From UBA8296 sp031581145 (lineage in GTDB: Bacteria > Bacteroidota > Rhodothermia > Balneolales > Balneolaceae): a stretch of 64,000 nt of DNA. Positions 33,187 through 42,253 of the stretch are shown one piece after another. The stretch is from contig JAVLBP010000007.1 in assembly GCA_031581145.1 (NCBI GenBank), positions 1 through 64,000 of the forward strand, read 5' to 3'. The notes beneath the pieces were generated by a model. The model saw only the letters and a program-made list of their open reading frames with translations, made no database searches and was not told where the DNA came from. A program made the position numbers and the translations under genes. Numbering within the stretch: the stretch's first letter is position 1; the number at the start of each line of letters is the position of its first letter.

Positions 33187-34413
33187 TTGAAGAGGATATT
33201 ATACATCAGTCAGTATTATCCTCCAGAGGTTGGAGCAGGAGCCGTGAGAGCTGAGGTAATGACGCAGGCATTATCAGCAGCAGGCTACGAAATCCAAGTG
33301 TTAGCAGAGCGTCCCAATTACCCTCTTGGCCAGCCTTATCCTGGTTACAAAGATCACCTACATACTGAAGAAGTCTATAATGGAGTGTCGGTAACAAGGT
33401 CTTGGGTTGCGATGAATAGACGTCGCAATCTATGGGAACAAATGACGTTTTACCTCTCCTTTATGGTGAGTTCACTGGTCACGGTTTTGCGATCTACGCA
33501 AAAATATGATCTAGTCATCGCCACCTCACCGCCCATTTTTGGAGCCATCACTGGCGCCTTGTTAAGCCAATGGTTAAGATGCCCTTTTGTGCTAGAAGTT
33601 CGTGATCTGTGGCCTGATTCAGCTGTAAAAAAAGAGCTTTACTCGAATGACTCTTGGTTTATCCAAGTCGGAAAAAAAGTAGAGGCATGGCTATACAGAC
33701 GAGCAGATCATGTCATAGCTGTTACCGATGCAGCAGAATCTATTATACAACAAAAAGGGAACCACAACCGAACTAGTGTCATCTGGAATGGGGTCGATAC
33801 AGACCTATTCAGAAAAATCCCGTCAGAGGTCTGGCCCCAAGACGCTAAAAAACGCAAGGGTGTTTTTCGTGTTGGATATGTAGGTTCTTTAGGCCAAATC
33901 CATGATATCAAGTCGTTTATCCTAGCTGCAAAGGAAGTGGAAAGTGATCATGATATTGAATTCATGATTGTAGGCGATGGTGGTCAACAAAATCAACTTC
34001 AAAACCTTTTAGAGACCATTCAACCAAACAATGTTCGTTGGGTGGGTTTAAAACCGCATGATGACGTACCTGCATTTATGTCTAGTTTTGATCTTGCAGT
34101 AAACCCAATTCATGATTCAGAGGCATTCCGCTCTATCATTACTGTAAAATTTTATGAGTACCTAGCATGCGAAGTACCTGTGATATGCCTTGCTAGTGGA
34201 ATTCAGGAACGAATGGCCAACGCCTCTGGAGCAGCTATCGTACACCCACCGAGTGATTGGCAGTCACTGGCAGATGATGTCGTTAGATTGAAGAAAAATC
34301 CAAGAGAGCTTAATGACCTTAAATCCAACGCTCGACCCTTTGTGGAGACCCACTACTCTAGAAGCTCTCAAGCTGCGCAGATGGTCGATTTTGTGGGGTC
34401 AATGGATCTTTAG
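33187..34413 (+). CDS. Glycosyltransferase family 4 (WbuB-like)
   Basis: 408 residues. The start is TTG at 33187; MKRILYISQYYPPEVGAGAVRAEVM is the standard opening of WbuB-type GT4 enzymes, and no in-frame ATG lies nearer. GT-B fold: N-terminal acceptor domain with VIATSPPIFGAITG and FVLEVRDLWPDSA near residues 130-150, and C-terminal nucleotide-sugar domain with RVGYVGSLGQIHDI near 232 and the E-x7-E-like region KFYEYLACEVPVI near 328. It adds one sugar to a lipid-linked polysaccharide repeat unit in the cytoplasm; the donor sugar cannot be read from sequence. It is 8 bases downstream of the SLBB gene. Confidence 0.9.
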   Translation: MKRILYISQYYPPEVGAGAVRAEVMTQALSAAGYEIQVLAERPNYPLGQPYPGYKDHLHTEEVYNGVSVTRSWVAMNRRRNLWEQMTFYLSFMVSSLVTVLRSTQKYDLVIATSPPIFGAITGALLSQWLRCPFVLEVRDLWPDSAVKKELYSNDSWFIQVGKKVEAWLYRRADHVIAVTDAAESIIQQKGNHNRTSVIWNGVDTDLFRKIPSEVWPQDAKKRKGVFRVGYVGSLGQIHDIKSFILAAKEVESDHDIEFMIVGDGGQQNQLQNLLETIQPNNVRWVGLKPHDDVPAFMSSFDLAVNPIHDSEAFRSIITVKFYEYLACEVPVICLASGIQERMANASGAAIVHPPSDWQSLADDVVRLKKNPRELNDLKSNARPFVETHYSRSSQAAQMVDFVGSMDL

Positions 34414-34423
34414 CCATTGATTC

Positions 34424-34476
34424 AAATTCTTGAATCTTCAAGCTTGTGAATCTTCAAGTCTATGAATCTTCACGTA
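34424..34476. repeat. Degenerate repeats at the end of the ligase gene
   Basis: Three to four imperfect copies of gaatcttcaag with 4-5 base spacers cover the last codons of the O-antigen ligase gene and the gap to the convergent glycosyltransferase. Confidence 0.7.
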
Positions 34477-35838
34477 AGCAAGCATGCAACCCAGGACGAC
34501 CATAAGGGGTGCGTTAGTGAGAAACCGTGGTAAAAATTGATGGAAGACAAAATACGCCAGAAAGGTACCAAGTAGGGTGATGCCTAGTATATGACCCCAT
34601 GAGCCAATCTGTTGTTTATACGATTGCATCGATTGCCACGCCATCCGACCCATAGCTAAAATGATTCCGTGAAATAGAAGGAATCCAGCGAGACCAAGCT
34701 CTGCCAACATTTGGTAGGAAATATTATGGGGTTCATTCACATAGGTAATACTATACAAGTCATAGCGTCGGGCAAATTCATATGAAAAATCCCGATAGCC
34801 TACACCAAATCCCCATGAGTCGGCAAACATTTCTAAGGCTGCTTGCCCAAGAAGAAGTCGGATTGAACTTGAAGCATCACTTGAGATATCCAGCAAGCTT
34901 AAGGCTCGATCTGCCACAGAAAAAAACAGAACTTGAACCTGAGGAATAGTCAGTAGTGCCAGGACAGAAACACCAAAACCAAGCCATACAAATCGGAAGT
35001 TTTTGAGTTGCCAAATCACAAAACCAACAAGTATCACAACAGCTACCCAACTACTTCTTGAGTAGGTTGATAGAATCCCTGCGATTAAAATGAGTAATGA
35101 AACGACAGCTAAGACTCTTTGCCAAACAGCCATGGATCGGCTATGTAGAAGCGCCGTGGTAAAGGCGATACCTACGAGCAATGACGAGGCAAAGATATTT
35201 GGATCTGCATCGGTCACTGCGGCACGACTGGCAACACCAATTCCACGGAGTTGAATGTTAATCGCTGCCTGTTCAGGATTCAAAATGGTAAACACAGCGG
35301 CGTAACCTGCAAGTGCTGTCACCAACGCCGTAATGAAGATCAACAAGATGGCCAGCTGTCTTTTTGTCTGAAGCACCTGAACTAGATAGAACACAAAGAC
35401 AAAATTCAAAGAGACGCGGAGAAGACGGAGCAACCCTTCTTCTACATTGGTGCTAAACAGCATGGAAAAACACGCTAATGCCAACAATGCCACCACTGGC
35501 CACTCAATCCCAAGGAGTGTTAGTCGATTTGAAGTGATTGAGCGATGTATACTCCACAACCCAATTGCTAGGATAAACATAATCTGGAATGGAGTAATCG
35601 GAAGGGTAAGCTCAAAGACTTCAGCAAAAATCCCTCCCAAAAAGGCTGATAAACATAAAGGAAGGGCAACCCAAAAAGGATCTTCCACGGATTTCAGGGC
35701 CCAAACGAACGCTGCTGGTAGACCGATCAAGACCAAGATAGCTACAAAAGGATCGAACCGTGTCAGTAAAGGAGCTATAAACACAAGAAAGGCAAGCCCT
35801 GCTGCCACTGAAAGTCCTATGGGGCGTGAGAGGGTCAC
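34438..35838 (-). CDS. O-antigen ligase/polymerase family membrane protein
   Basis: 466 residues, about eleven to twelve transmembrane helices, with a large periplasmic loop before the last helices holding LLGQAALEMFADSWGFGVGYRDFSYEF and NEPHNISYQMLAELG, the NxxHN-like loop typical of the O-antigen ligase (WaaL/Wzy_C) family. It either polymerises repeat units (Wzy) or attaches the chain to lipid A (WaaL); the family signature does not separate the two. It starts with GTG at 35838, overlapping the wzz stop (GTGA), so the two proteins are translationally coupled. The last codons are built of a degenerate repeat. Confidence 0.88.
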   Translation of the reverse strand: MTLSRPIGLSVAAGLAFLVFIAPLLTRFDPFVAILVLIGLPAAFVWALKSVEDPFWVALPLCLSAFLGGIFAEVFELTLPITPFQIMFILAIGLWSIHRSITSNRLTLLGIEWPVVALLALACFSMLFSTNVEEGLLRLLRVSLNFVFVFYLVQVLQTKRQLAILLIFITALVTALAGYAAVFTILNPEQAAINIQLRGIGVASRAAVTDADPNIFASSLLVGIAFTTALLHSRSMAVWQRVLAVVSLLILIAGILSTYSRSSWVAVVILVGFVIWQLKNFRFVWLGFGVSVLALLTIPQVQVLFFSVADRALSLLDISSDASSSIRLLLGQAALEMFADSWGFGVGYRDFSYEFARRYDLYSITYVNEPHNISYQMLAELGLAGFLLFHGIILAMGRMAWQSMQSYKQQIGSWGHILGITLLGTFLAYFVFHQFLPRFLTNAPLMVVLGCMLAYVKIHRLEDSQA

Positions 35839-37055
35839 GATGTTTTAAAAGCCTGCATCAACTCTTGATACTTTTGATAAGCCTCGCTTTGTTCTCCTTG
35901 TTTACCCTTTCGAATAAAGTCTGCGAAAGAGACCGCAAAAAAGGCTGCAAACAACCCAAAGAAGAAACCAGCAATGACAATGAATGCTCGCTTCGGTTTT
36001 TCTTTGTATGTAGGAAGGTTGGGTTGATCAATTAATTCAATACCTGAGTTGGATTCCATTACCATCATTTTTTGCTGTTCATATTGAGGAAGAAGAACCT
36101 TATAAATCTCCTGCTGAACAGTAGCTTCACGGAACAACCTGAGATATTCAGCTGCTAAGGAAGGCATCTCTTCAAGTGATGGAAATACATCAAGGGTAGC
36201 ATCTGTAAAAAGTTTCTCAGGGGAGTCAATTGTATCACCTGAGTCAATTGCATCTGATGGCTTGTTGATTAACTCGCTGTAGGTCTCCTCGAGCTGTCGT
36301 TTTCGCTCGAGCAACTCGGTAATCTCCCCAGATGAGGCACTTAGTAACGATTGAGCCACACCAATCTCAACATCTAAAGCAGTCATCTGTGCCTTGACCT
36401 GTGCAGCATTGCCAATCAGAGCCGCTGTTTGCGTTTGAGGCTCTAAAATGCCATAAGTTTCCTGAAAGTCGACAAGCTCTTGTGTCGCTGTTTCAAGATC
36501 AGACAAGTTTTGTTGGTATCGAGCCTCATAAGCTGTGAGCATACGCTGAGCATTGCGTCGATTGATCTCCACCATCCTCTTCTCTAGTTCATCTAGATAG
36601 AATTCCACCATCTCTTTGGCCCTTTGTGGATCTCGGTCAAGAACCGAGATTGAGACGGATACGATGGGATTAAACCCAATCCCGGCTTCTCTGATCTCTT
36701 CAATAATCGTATTCTCTTCAAGTTTTAAACGAAGTTCTTCTTGAATCTCTTTTTCGTATACCGAGGCTAGATCAAACTCCTCAATCACAGCGTCGAGCAT
36801 CGTTCTACTTCGTAAAATTATAGCAGACTGCTCTGTATTAACTTTCTCACCGCCCGAAGGAAGATTGGTGAAATTGCTGATTAATCCACCAAGTGATCCA
36901 CTCACAGAGCTATCGTATTGCACATATTTTGCTGTAGACATGTACGTTTTGGGCCAAAGCAGTGCTACGCCTAAACTCAGGAGGGTAATGCCAGTTAGAA
37001 TGCCAAAAAAACGACCTCTGTAGCGAGCTATGACAATAAAGATGTCTATAAACAT
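35835..37055 (-). CDS. Polysaccharide chain-length determinant (Wzz family, no kinase)
   Basis: 406 residues: transmembrane helix 1 near residues 14-34 (FFGILTGITLLSLGVALLWPKTY), a periplasmic domain with long coiled coils (about 120-300), and transmembrane helix 2 near residues 360-383 preceded by the Pro-rich LIDQPNLPTYKEKPKRAFIV, the Wzz hallmark. There is no Walker-type tyrosine kinase domain fused, and none is adjacent. It controls chain length and probably connects polymerisation to the SLBB export channel. It is divergent from the flippase gene and forms a two-gene unit with the ligase/polymerase gene. Confidence 0.9.
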   Translation of the reverse strand: MFIDIFIVIARYRGRFFGILTGITLLSLGVALLWPKTYMSTAKYVQYDSSVSGSLGGLISNFTNLPSGGEKVNTEQSAIILRSRTMLDAVIEEFDLASVYEKEIQEELRLKLEENTIIEEIREAGIGFNPIVSVSISVLDRDPQRAKEMVEFYLDELEKRMVEINRRNAQRMLTAYEARYQQNLSDLETATQELVDFQETYGILEPQTQTAALIGNAAQVKAQMTALDVEIGVAQSLLSASSGEITELLERKRQLEETYSELINKPSDAIDSGDTIDSPEKLFTDATLDVFPSLEEMPSLAAEYLRLFREATVQQEIYKVLLPQYEQQKMMVMESNSGIELIDQPNLPTYKEKPKRAFIVIAGFFFGLFAAFFAVSFADFIRKGKQGEQSEAYQKYQELMQAFKTS

Positions 37056-37199
37056 ACTGTGCCTATGGGTTTATGAATTGGCTCAATGGGGTAAAGATAA
37101 TGGCTTTTTTCAGAAACTATGTTTTTGACTCTTTTAGACACTCCTTAAGGTTAGCCCCTACTCATCAACATTTTAGCCAAACCTTCCGTAGCTTTTTAT

Positions 37200-38519
37200 A
37201 TGGCTTTCCCCATCTCTGTATCCGGCTCAGCGATCAAGCAGGTGCGCTCCCTAACCATAGGAACGTTTGTCGCTCAATTATTGGTGCTTGCCTCAAGTCC
37301 TTGGATATCCAGACTCTATAGCCCTGAAGAATTTGCAACCTACGGGTTATTTGCCTCCTTCGTACTTGTAGGCTCTATAATAATGACTGCTGGTTATGAT
37401 GCTGCCATTCCCCTGCCAAAAGAAGATGGAGATGCTCGTGCTTTACTACGAAGTGTCCTTCAATTGTGCCTCATTTGGACACTCGTTGGTACACTGTGTA
37501 TTGCAAGCATTCATGAAAGATTTCACCCTGTTTGGATAGGGTTGCCTCTCGCCATTGGACTTCACGGAGCCATGCAAGTTTGGACCCAATGGACTCTACG
37601 AACTGAGCAAATTAACACTCAGGCGTGGTCAAAAGTAGCTATGTCTGCTGTATTGGTCAGTACTCAGTTGGTTGGTGGACGTGGTGGACTCGGGTCATTC
37701 GGATTAATTATTGGATACATACTCGGCCGAGTTGTGTCGATTGGCATTCAACGTGATTCACTGCTTCAAGATGGGGCAAAAGACTCTTTTGAAGGGGGTA
37801 AACACACGTTTTCATGGCATAAAATGTCTCTTGGACTTCAAAACCAAAGGCGTGTACTCAAAGAATACATACAACAACCCATGTTTGTGATGCCATCTAG
37901 TCTTTTGAGCATGGCTGCCAAAGAGGTTCCTGTCTTTTTGGTCGCAGCATGGTTTAGCCAGGAACTGCTTGGTCAATATAGTTTTGCCTATAGGATATTG
38001 GCAGCACCTGCAACTCTTTTGGCAATGAGCCTGGGTGCCATTTTTACTCAAAGAGCAGCCAAAAGGGTTCAAGAGCAACAAGTATTGGGGGTGTGGGTTC
38101 AAAAACTATGGGGTAGCTTGGCAGGTACCGCCTTCCTTCCATTCCTTATGATTGGCTTGTTTGGTAAGCCATTGTTCACATGGGTTTTTGGTGAACCTTG
38201 GGCGGTTGCAGGTGAATTATCACAATGGCTTTCATTGATGTTGTTTTTGCAATTTATCACGTTGCCGACATCTAGAATTTTAATGGTCATAGGTGCTGCC
38301 AAATGGCAACCCATTTCTTCAGGTATTGACCTTTTTGTACGCATACTTGCGCTTTGGTTTGGGTATACTCAAGGTGGAGCATTTGCCGAGCCAGGGTTTT
38401 TAGGGGCTATTCAAACCATGGTGATCGCTCAGGCTCTTGTACAAATAGGAAACCTAATCCTGATTTGGTCTATTACTAAAGCCTATGACAGGAACGTGAA
38501 GCACAACGGAAAGCAATAA
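37200..38519 (+). CDS. Oligosaccharide flippase (Wzx-like, MOP superfamily)
   Basis: 439 residues, twelve to fourteen transmembrane helices. The opening SAIKQVRSLTIGTFVAQLLVLASSPWISRLYSPEEFATYGLFAS is typical of Polysacc_synt flippases, with MAAKEVPVFLVAAWFSQELLGQYSFAYRI in the second half. It moves undecaprenyl-linked repeat units across the inner membrane. It is followed 19 bases later by a GT4 gene. The 144-base divergent region with wzz contains no clear consensus promoter. Confidence 0.9.
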   Translation: MAFPISVSGSAIKQVRSLTIGTFVAQLLVLASSPWISRLYSPEEFATYGLFASFVLVGSIIMTAGYDAAIPLPKEDGDARALLRSVLQLCLIWTLVGTLCIASIHERFHPVWIGLPLAIGLHGAMQVWTQWTLRTEQINTQAWSKVAMSAVLVSTQLVGGRGGLGSFGLIIGYILGRVVSIGIQRDSLLQDGAKDSFEGGKHTFSWHKMSLGLQNQRRVLKEYIQQPMFVMPSSLLSMAAKEVPVFLVAAWFSQELLGQYSFAYRILAAPATLLAMSLGAIFTQRAAKRVQEQQVLGVWVQKLWGSLAGTAFLPFLMIGLFGKPLFTWVFGEPWAVAGELSQWLSLMLFLQFITLPTSRILMVIGAAKWQPISSGIDLFVRILALWFGYTQGGAFAEPGFLGAIQTMVIAQALVQIGNLILIWSITKAYDRNVKHNGKQ

Positions 38520-38538
38520 CCAACCAAGTGGCAATACA

Positions 38539-39720
38539 TTGAAGCTTGTTATTCTTAATCACCGCTTTCCTACACAAAGAGATCCTTCTGCACAGACCTT
38601 TATCAAGGATCATGTAGACATGATGCTACGTGAAACAGCCATGGATGTATCACTGGTTGTACCAAGAGTATACTCAGTACCTGGATCTCGACGCTGGAGA
38701 AGAGATCATAGTCCTCTACAAACAACAGTCTCTTCGACGCGACCCTACTACTTATCGATTCCAAAAATGGGACTTCCGGCTCAAAATGGTGAAGCTTTTG
38801 GCAAAGCAGCCCTGGCAGCTGTGAAAACTATTGGAGATCCTGCCGACACCATAATCCATGCTCATATGGTGTATCCCGCTGGCTTTGGATTGCATGTGCT
38901 TGCAAACCATGGGTACAAAACCGTACTGAGCATCCACGGCTCCGATTGGTTTCATGCCGAGCGCTATCCAGTTTTGACAGCCAAGGCATGTACCTCCGCT
39001 GAGATTATCCTGACAAGTAGTGAATCTCTCGCTCGTGAGGTAAAAGATTGGGCCGAAACACACCGTTTAGGCAGCCTTAACGTGCTCCCTGTAATGAACG
39101 CGGTTGACACAGAGCTATTTAAACCCGAGGAGCTCAACAACAAGGCCAAAACCCGCTTAGGATGGCACCCGAAGGAACCTCATGTTTTATTCGTAGGCAG
39201 GCCCCACCCTGTAAAAGGGCTGGATATCTTACTTGAAGCACTCGCTTTGTGGCCTAAAGATGAAGTACCATTCCCGCACATTCATCTTGTGGGAGTTGGC
39301 GATGGAAGCAAAACACACCATGACCTATGGCGTCAAGCACAACAGTTCCTGCCTCCTGAGCGTTATGCAAAAATCCATATGGAACCACCCGTCACTCGAG
39401 AAAACCTGGTCTCAGCCTACCAAGCAGCAGATTTGTATGTGTTGCCGAGCCGATCAGAAGGATTTAATGTGTCGCTCTTGGAGGCCGCTGCTTGCCAGTG
39501 CACAATCGTAGCAACAGATGTGGGCGGCAATCGAACTATAGCTGGCCAGCAAGGGAATCTGTGTGTAGAACCAGAAAATGCACCTGCACTTTTGGAGGCC
39601 ATCATCTCAGCACTTCAATCATCAGAATCTCACGAATCCGCCATGCGCAATAAAATTATAGATCAATACTCCTTTGCCGCCATGGCAAAACGTTTGATAT
39701 CAGTATATGAGTCACTTTAA
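38539..39720 (+). CDS. Glycosyltransferase family 4
   Basis: 393 residues. Start TTG at 38539 (MKLVILNHRFPTQRDPSAQTFIKDHV), the third TTG start in the window. GT-B fold: the acceptor half has IHAHMVYPAGFGLHVLA and VLSIHGSDW, and the donor half has HVLFVGRPHPVKGLDILLEAL, VGVGDGS and the conserved YVLPSRSEGFNVSLLEAAACQ with the E-x7-E motif near residues 305-325. It most resembles TuaC-like GT4 enzymes that build cell-surface polymers. It follows the flippase by 19 bases and is convergent with the GT2 gene. Confidence 0.9.
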   Translation: MKLVILNHRFPTQRDPSAQTFIKDHVDMMLRETAMDVSLVVPRVYSVPGSRRWRRDHSPLQTTVSSTRPYYLSIPKMGLPAQNGEAFGKAALAAVKTIGDPADTIIHAHMVYPAGFGLHVLANHGYKTVLSIHGSDWFHAERYPVLTAKACTSAEIILTSSESLAREVKDWAETHRLGSLNVLPVMNAVDTELFKPEELNNKAKTRLGWHPKEPHVLFVGRPHPVKGLDILLEALALWPKDEVPFPHIHLVGVGDGSKTHHDLWRQAQQFLPPERYAKIHMEPPVTRENLVSAYQAADLYVLPSRSEGFNVSLLEAAACQCTIVATDVGGNRTIAGQQGNLCVEPENAPALLEAIISALQSSESHESAMRNKIIDQYSFAAMAKRLISVYESL

Positions 39721-39783
39721 ATGAAAAATACCTCGGGCAGGATATACTGTTTACAATCATCATGAATAATGGTAGAAATGTCC

Positions 39784-40635
39784 TTAGGAACCACTCATGC
39801 CTTTGCGGATCCATGACTTGTAGGCTTCCACGCCCAGAAGTTGACCTAGCTTTATACGCATAAGAATCGCTGCATACTTAAGGGTCATCTTGATCCAAAA
39901 ACTGAGTCCACCTACCTCATAAAAACGACGGTGATGTCGTCTATAGAGCATCGCCGATCCTTTGTATTTCTTCGAGAGATTCAGGCTAATTGATTCCTGA
40001 GACGCATAATGACGACTTAGAATGTAAGGTAGATAGCCTAAGTCTGCATTCTTTGCCAATCGAATCAGCAAATCATACTCTTGGGATGACGGAAGGTCTT
40101 CGTCAAAACCACCTGTGTCCAACAGTGGTTGACGTTTGTACAAAACAGCCTCTGTTCCTGTATTAGCAAAACCATTCAAGAATGAGACGTATGACGGATA
40201 GTGCTGGGTATTATGAATGACCAACCTTTCCCCAAAACGTTCATCTTCAACGTCATGCGTTACACCAAAGATGGAAGCATCCGAAGTTGCAAGAAACTCC
40301 ACTTGCCTAGCAATCTTTTCAGGAAAAATCTCGTCATCATCATCCAAAAAACAGATGTACTCACCCCGTGATTCATGAAGTCCACGGTTGCGTGCGGCAG
40401 GTGCACCAACGTTCTTTTCCTGTCGTATCCAACGAATGGAAGGGTGCTGTTGATATGCTTGCGACATCGATTCGTGTGCCGGTGGACTGGATGCATCATC
40501 TACCACGATGATTTCCAGTGACTCGTAGGTCTGCTTCAAAGATGAATCGATCGCCCTTTGGAGCGAGAGCGTTCGATTATGAGTTGGAATAAGTATCGAT
40601 ACAAGTGGGCCTCCCTTCACCTCACTCATACTCAC
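39784..40635 (-). CDS. Glycosyltransferase family 2
   Basis: 283 residues, GT-A fold: VSILIPTHNRTLSLQRAIDS near residue 11, IIVVDDASS (first Asp pair), AAARN-like APAARNRGLHESRGEYICFLDDDDE with the DxD motif near residue 95. A C-terminal helical tail (FWIKMTLKYAAILMRIKLGQ) may touch the membrane. It starts with GTG at 40635 overlapping the pyrB stop (GTGA), or at the ATG at 40629. It is thus in line with the pyrimidine genes rather than the polysaccharide genes, although its role most likely belongs to the latter. Confidence 0.88.
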   Translation of the reverse strand: MSMSEVKGGPLVSILIPTHNRTLSLQRAIDSSLKQTYESLEIIVVDDASSPPAHESMSQAYQQHPSIRWIRQEKNVGAPAARNRGLHESRGEYICFLDDDDEIFPEKIARQVEFLATSDASIFGVTHDVEDERFGERLVIHNTQHYPSYVSFLNGFANTGTEAVLYKRQPLLDTGGFDEDLPSSQEYDLLIRLAKNADLGYLPYILSRHYASQESISLNLSKKYKGSAMLYRRHHRRFYEVGGLSFWIKMTLKYAAILMRIKLGQLLGVEAYKSWIRKGMSGS

Positions 40636-41624
40636 TTCGACGCTTGAGTTGAGGCGACGCCACGACCACTTGCGTCACTCTCCGAAGAGCCACTCAACAA
40701 GTATAGCACAGCCATTCGTACCGCCACACCATTCGTGACCTGATCCAGAATAAAGGCTCGATCACTATCTGCCACAGCGTCCTGAAGCTCTACACCCCGG
40801 TTAATAGGCCCAGGATGCATAATGTTCAGATCTGGAAACATCTCTAAGTGCTCCATTTTGATGCCATATTTTTGATGGTATTCTCCTAGGCTTGGAATAC
40901 GCCCAGGCACGTCGGCTTGACGCTCCATCTGAATCCGCAGTGCAATGGCTACATCCGCCCATCCCAGCGTCTCCTCCAGGTGGTAACTTACATGTGCGCC
41001 CAAGGTTTCTGGGTAGAGTGGCATAAGTGTAGATGGACCACATATCATTACCTCTGCCCCCATCTTTTGAAGCCCGATGATATCCGATCGTACCACACGG
41101 CTGTGAGCGATGTCCCCGATAATGGCCACGTTTAACCCTTCGAGTGAACCCATTTTCTGTTGCAGCGTAAACATGTCAAGCAATGCCTGCGTCGGGTGCT
41201 CATGAGCCCCATCACCCGCGTTCAAAATGGCTGAATCCACACATCGGGTTAGATAATGTGGGACCCCAGGGCTCTTGTGACGAACGACCACCATATCCAT
41301 TTTCATGGAGTCAATATTCTGGATGGTATCACGCAACGACTCACCCTTGGAAACGCTTGAAGCCGACGTTGAGAAATTCACGACATCTGCACCCATGCGT
41401 CGTTGCGCGAGCTCAAACGACATCCGCGTTCGGGTGCTGTTCTCGTAAAAAAGGTTGACAATCGTTTTATCGCGAAGCGTAGGAATCTTTGGGACCGGTC
41501 GATCCAAAACCTCACGAAATCGTTCGGTCTGATTAAGCACATAGGCGATGTCATCCCGGCTATAATCGGCCAATCCAAGTAGGTGTTTTTGAGCGAACTG
41601 ATACTCTTTTGGTATCGCAATCAT
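40632..41624 (-). CDS. pyrB: Aspartate carbamoyltransferase catalytic subunit
   Basis: Condenses carbamoyl phosphate with aspartate, the committed step of pyrimidine synthesis. 330 residues. Carbamoyl phosphate site STRTRMSFE at residues 63-71, then GAHEHPTQALLDMF near 145 (HPxQ), and LNIMHPGPINRGVEL near 275. It overlaps pyrR by four bases (ATGA), the common pyrR-pyrB pairing. There is no pyrI regulatory subunit next to it, so it is probably the simple trimeric or dihydroorotase-associated type. A Ser/Ala-rich C-terminal tail of about 20 residues (SGSSESDASGRGVASTQ) is extra to the family. Confidence 0.96.
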   Translation of the reverse strand: MIAIPKEYQFAQKHLLGLADYSRDDIAYVLNQTERFREVLDRPVPKIPTLRDKTIVNLFYENSTRTRMSFELAQRRMGADVVNFSTSASSVSKGESLRDTIQNIDSMKMDMVVVRHKSPGVPHYLTRCVDSAILNAGDGAHEHPTQALLDMFTLQQKMGSLEGLNVAIIGDIAHSRVVRSDIIGLQKMGAEVMICGPSTLMPLYPETLGAHVSYHLEETLGWADVAIALRIQMERQADVPGRIPSLGEYHQKYGIKMEHLEMFPDLNIMHPGPINRGVELQDAVADSDRAFILDQVTNGVAVRMAVLYLLSGSSESDASGRGVASTQASK

Positions 41625-42172
41625 GCCTCGCCTCCATCAGTCGTCATCTCCACAACATCTACGGCATCCTCACCATCCATTTCTGAGACTCGTACGCGTA
41701 CCTCTTCGTTTTCCTTCGTTGGTACGTCGACCCCAACAACATCGGGCGCAATCGGCAATTCGCGGTGACCACGGTCAACCATACAGCAAAATTTGATGGT
41801 CCGAGGCCGTCCATAATCTAAAATGGCACTCATGGCTGAACGGACCGTTCGACCCGTAAACAAGACATCATCAACTAAAACAATATCTCGATCATACAAG
41901 TCAAACGGAATATCCGTCACTTTGACCTCGGGCATTTTTAGCTTGGTCCTGAAGTCGTCGCGGTAAAATGTGATGTCTAGCACGCCGAAGTCTAGATCAA
42001 TGCCTGACGCTTGTTTGGCCGCTGCTTGAATACGCTTTGCCAGAAAGACTCCGCGAGATTGCATGCCGATAAGAGCAGGATAGGGAGCTGAATCAACGTT
42101 TTCCAATATCTGCATGGCAAACCTTTCATAGGTTTGGTGCATCGCGTCATGGGTCATGATTCGGCGGCTCAT
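41621..42172 (-). CDS. pyrR: PyrR: pyr mRNA attenuation regulator / uracil phosphoribosyltransferase
   Basis: 183 residues, standard length. PRPP-binding motif DIVLVDDVLFTGRTVRSA at residues 95-112, plus the family-specific FYRDDFRTK near residue 70. In Bacillus, PyrR binds conserved pyr leader RNA when UMP is high and favours termination; outside Firmicutes many homologues act mainly as phosphoribosyltransferases. A hairpin TTTAGC/GCTAAA (42182-42203 in the coordinate direction) lies in its short upstream region. No PyrR-binding consensus loop was found here or in the carA leader, so RNA binding is only a possibility. Divergent from sucC. Confidence 0.94.
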   Translation of the reverse strand: MSRRIMTHDAMHQTYERFAMQILENVDSAPYPALIGMQSRGVFLAKRIQAAAKQASGIDLDFGVLDITFYRDDFRTKLKMPEVKVTDIPFDLYDRDIVLVDDVLFTGRTVRSAMSAILDYGRPRTIKFCCMVDRGHRELPIAPDVVGVDVPTKENEEVRVRVSEMDGEDAVDVVEMTTDGGEA

Positions 42173-42181
42173 ACAATGAAA

Positions 42182-42203
42182 TTTAGCGAAATCTTCAGCT
42201 AAA
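42182..42203 (-). other. Hairpin in the pyrR upstream region
   Basis: TTTAGC (42182-42187) and GCTAAA (42198-42203) form a 6-bp stem with a ten-base loop, ten bases before the pyrR ATG. No T-run follows, so it is not an intrinsic terminator; it could affect translation start. Confidence 0.35.
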
Positions 42204-42253
42204 ACCTTTTATCTTTCGCCCATCACAAAACGGCAATCTTTTCTTAAGACTAT

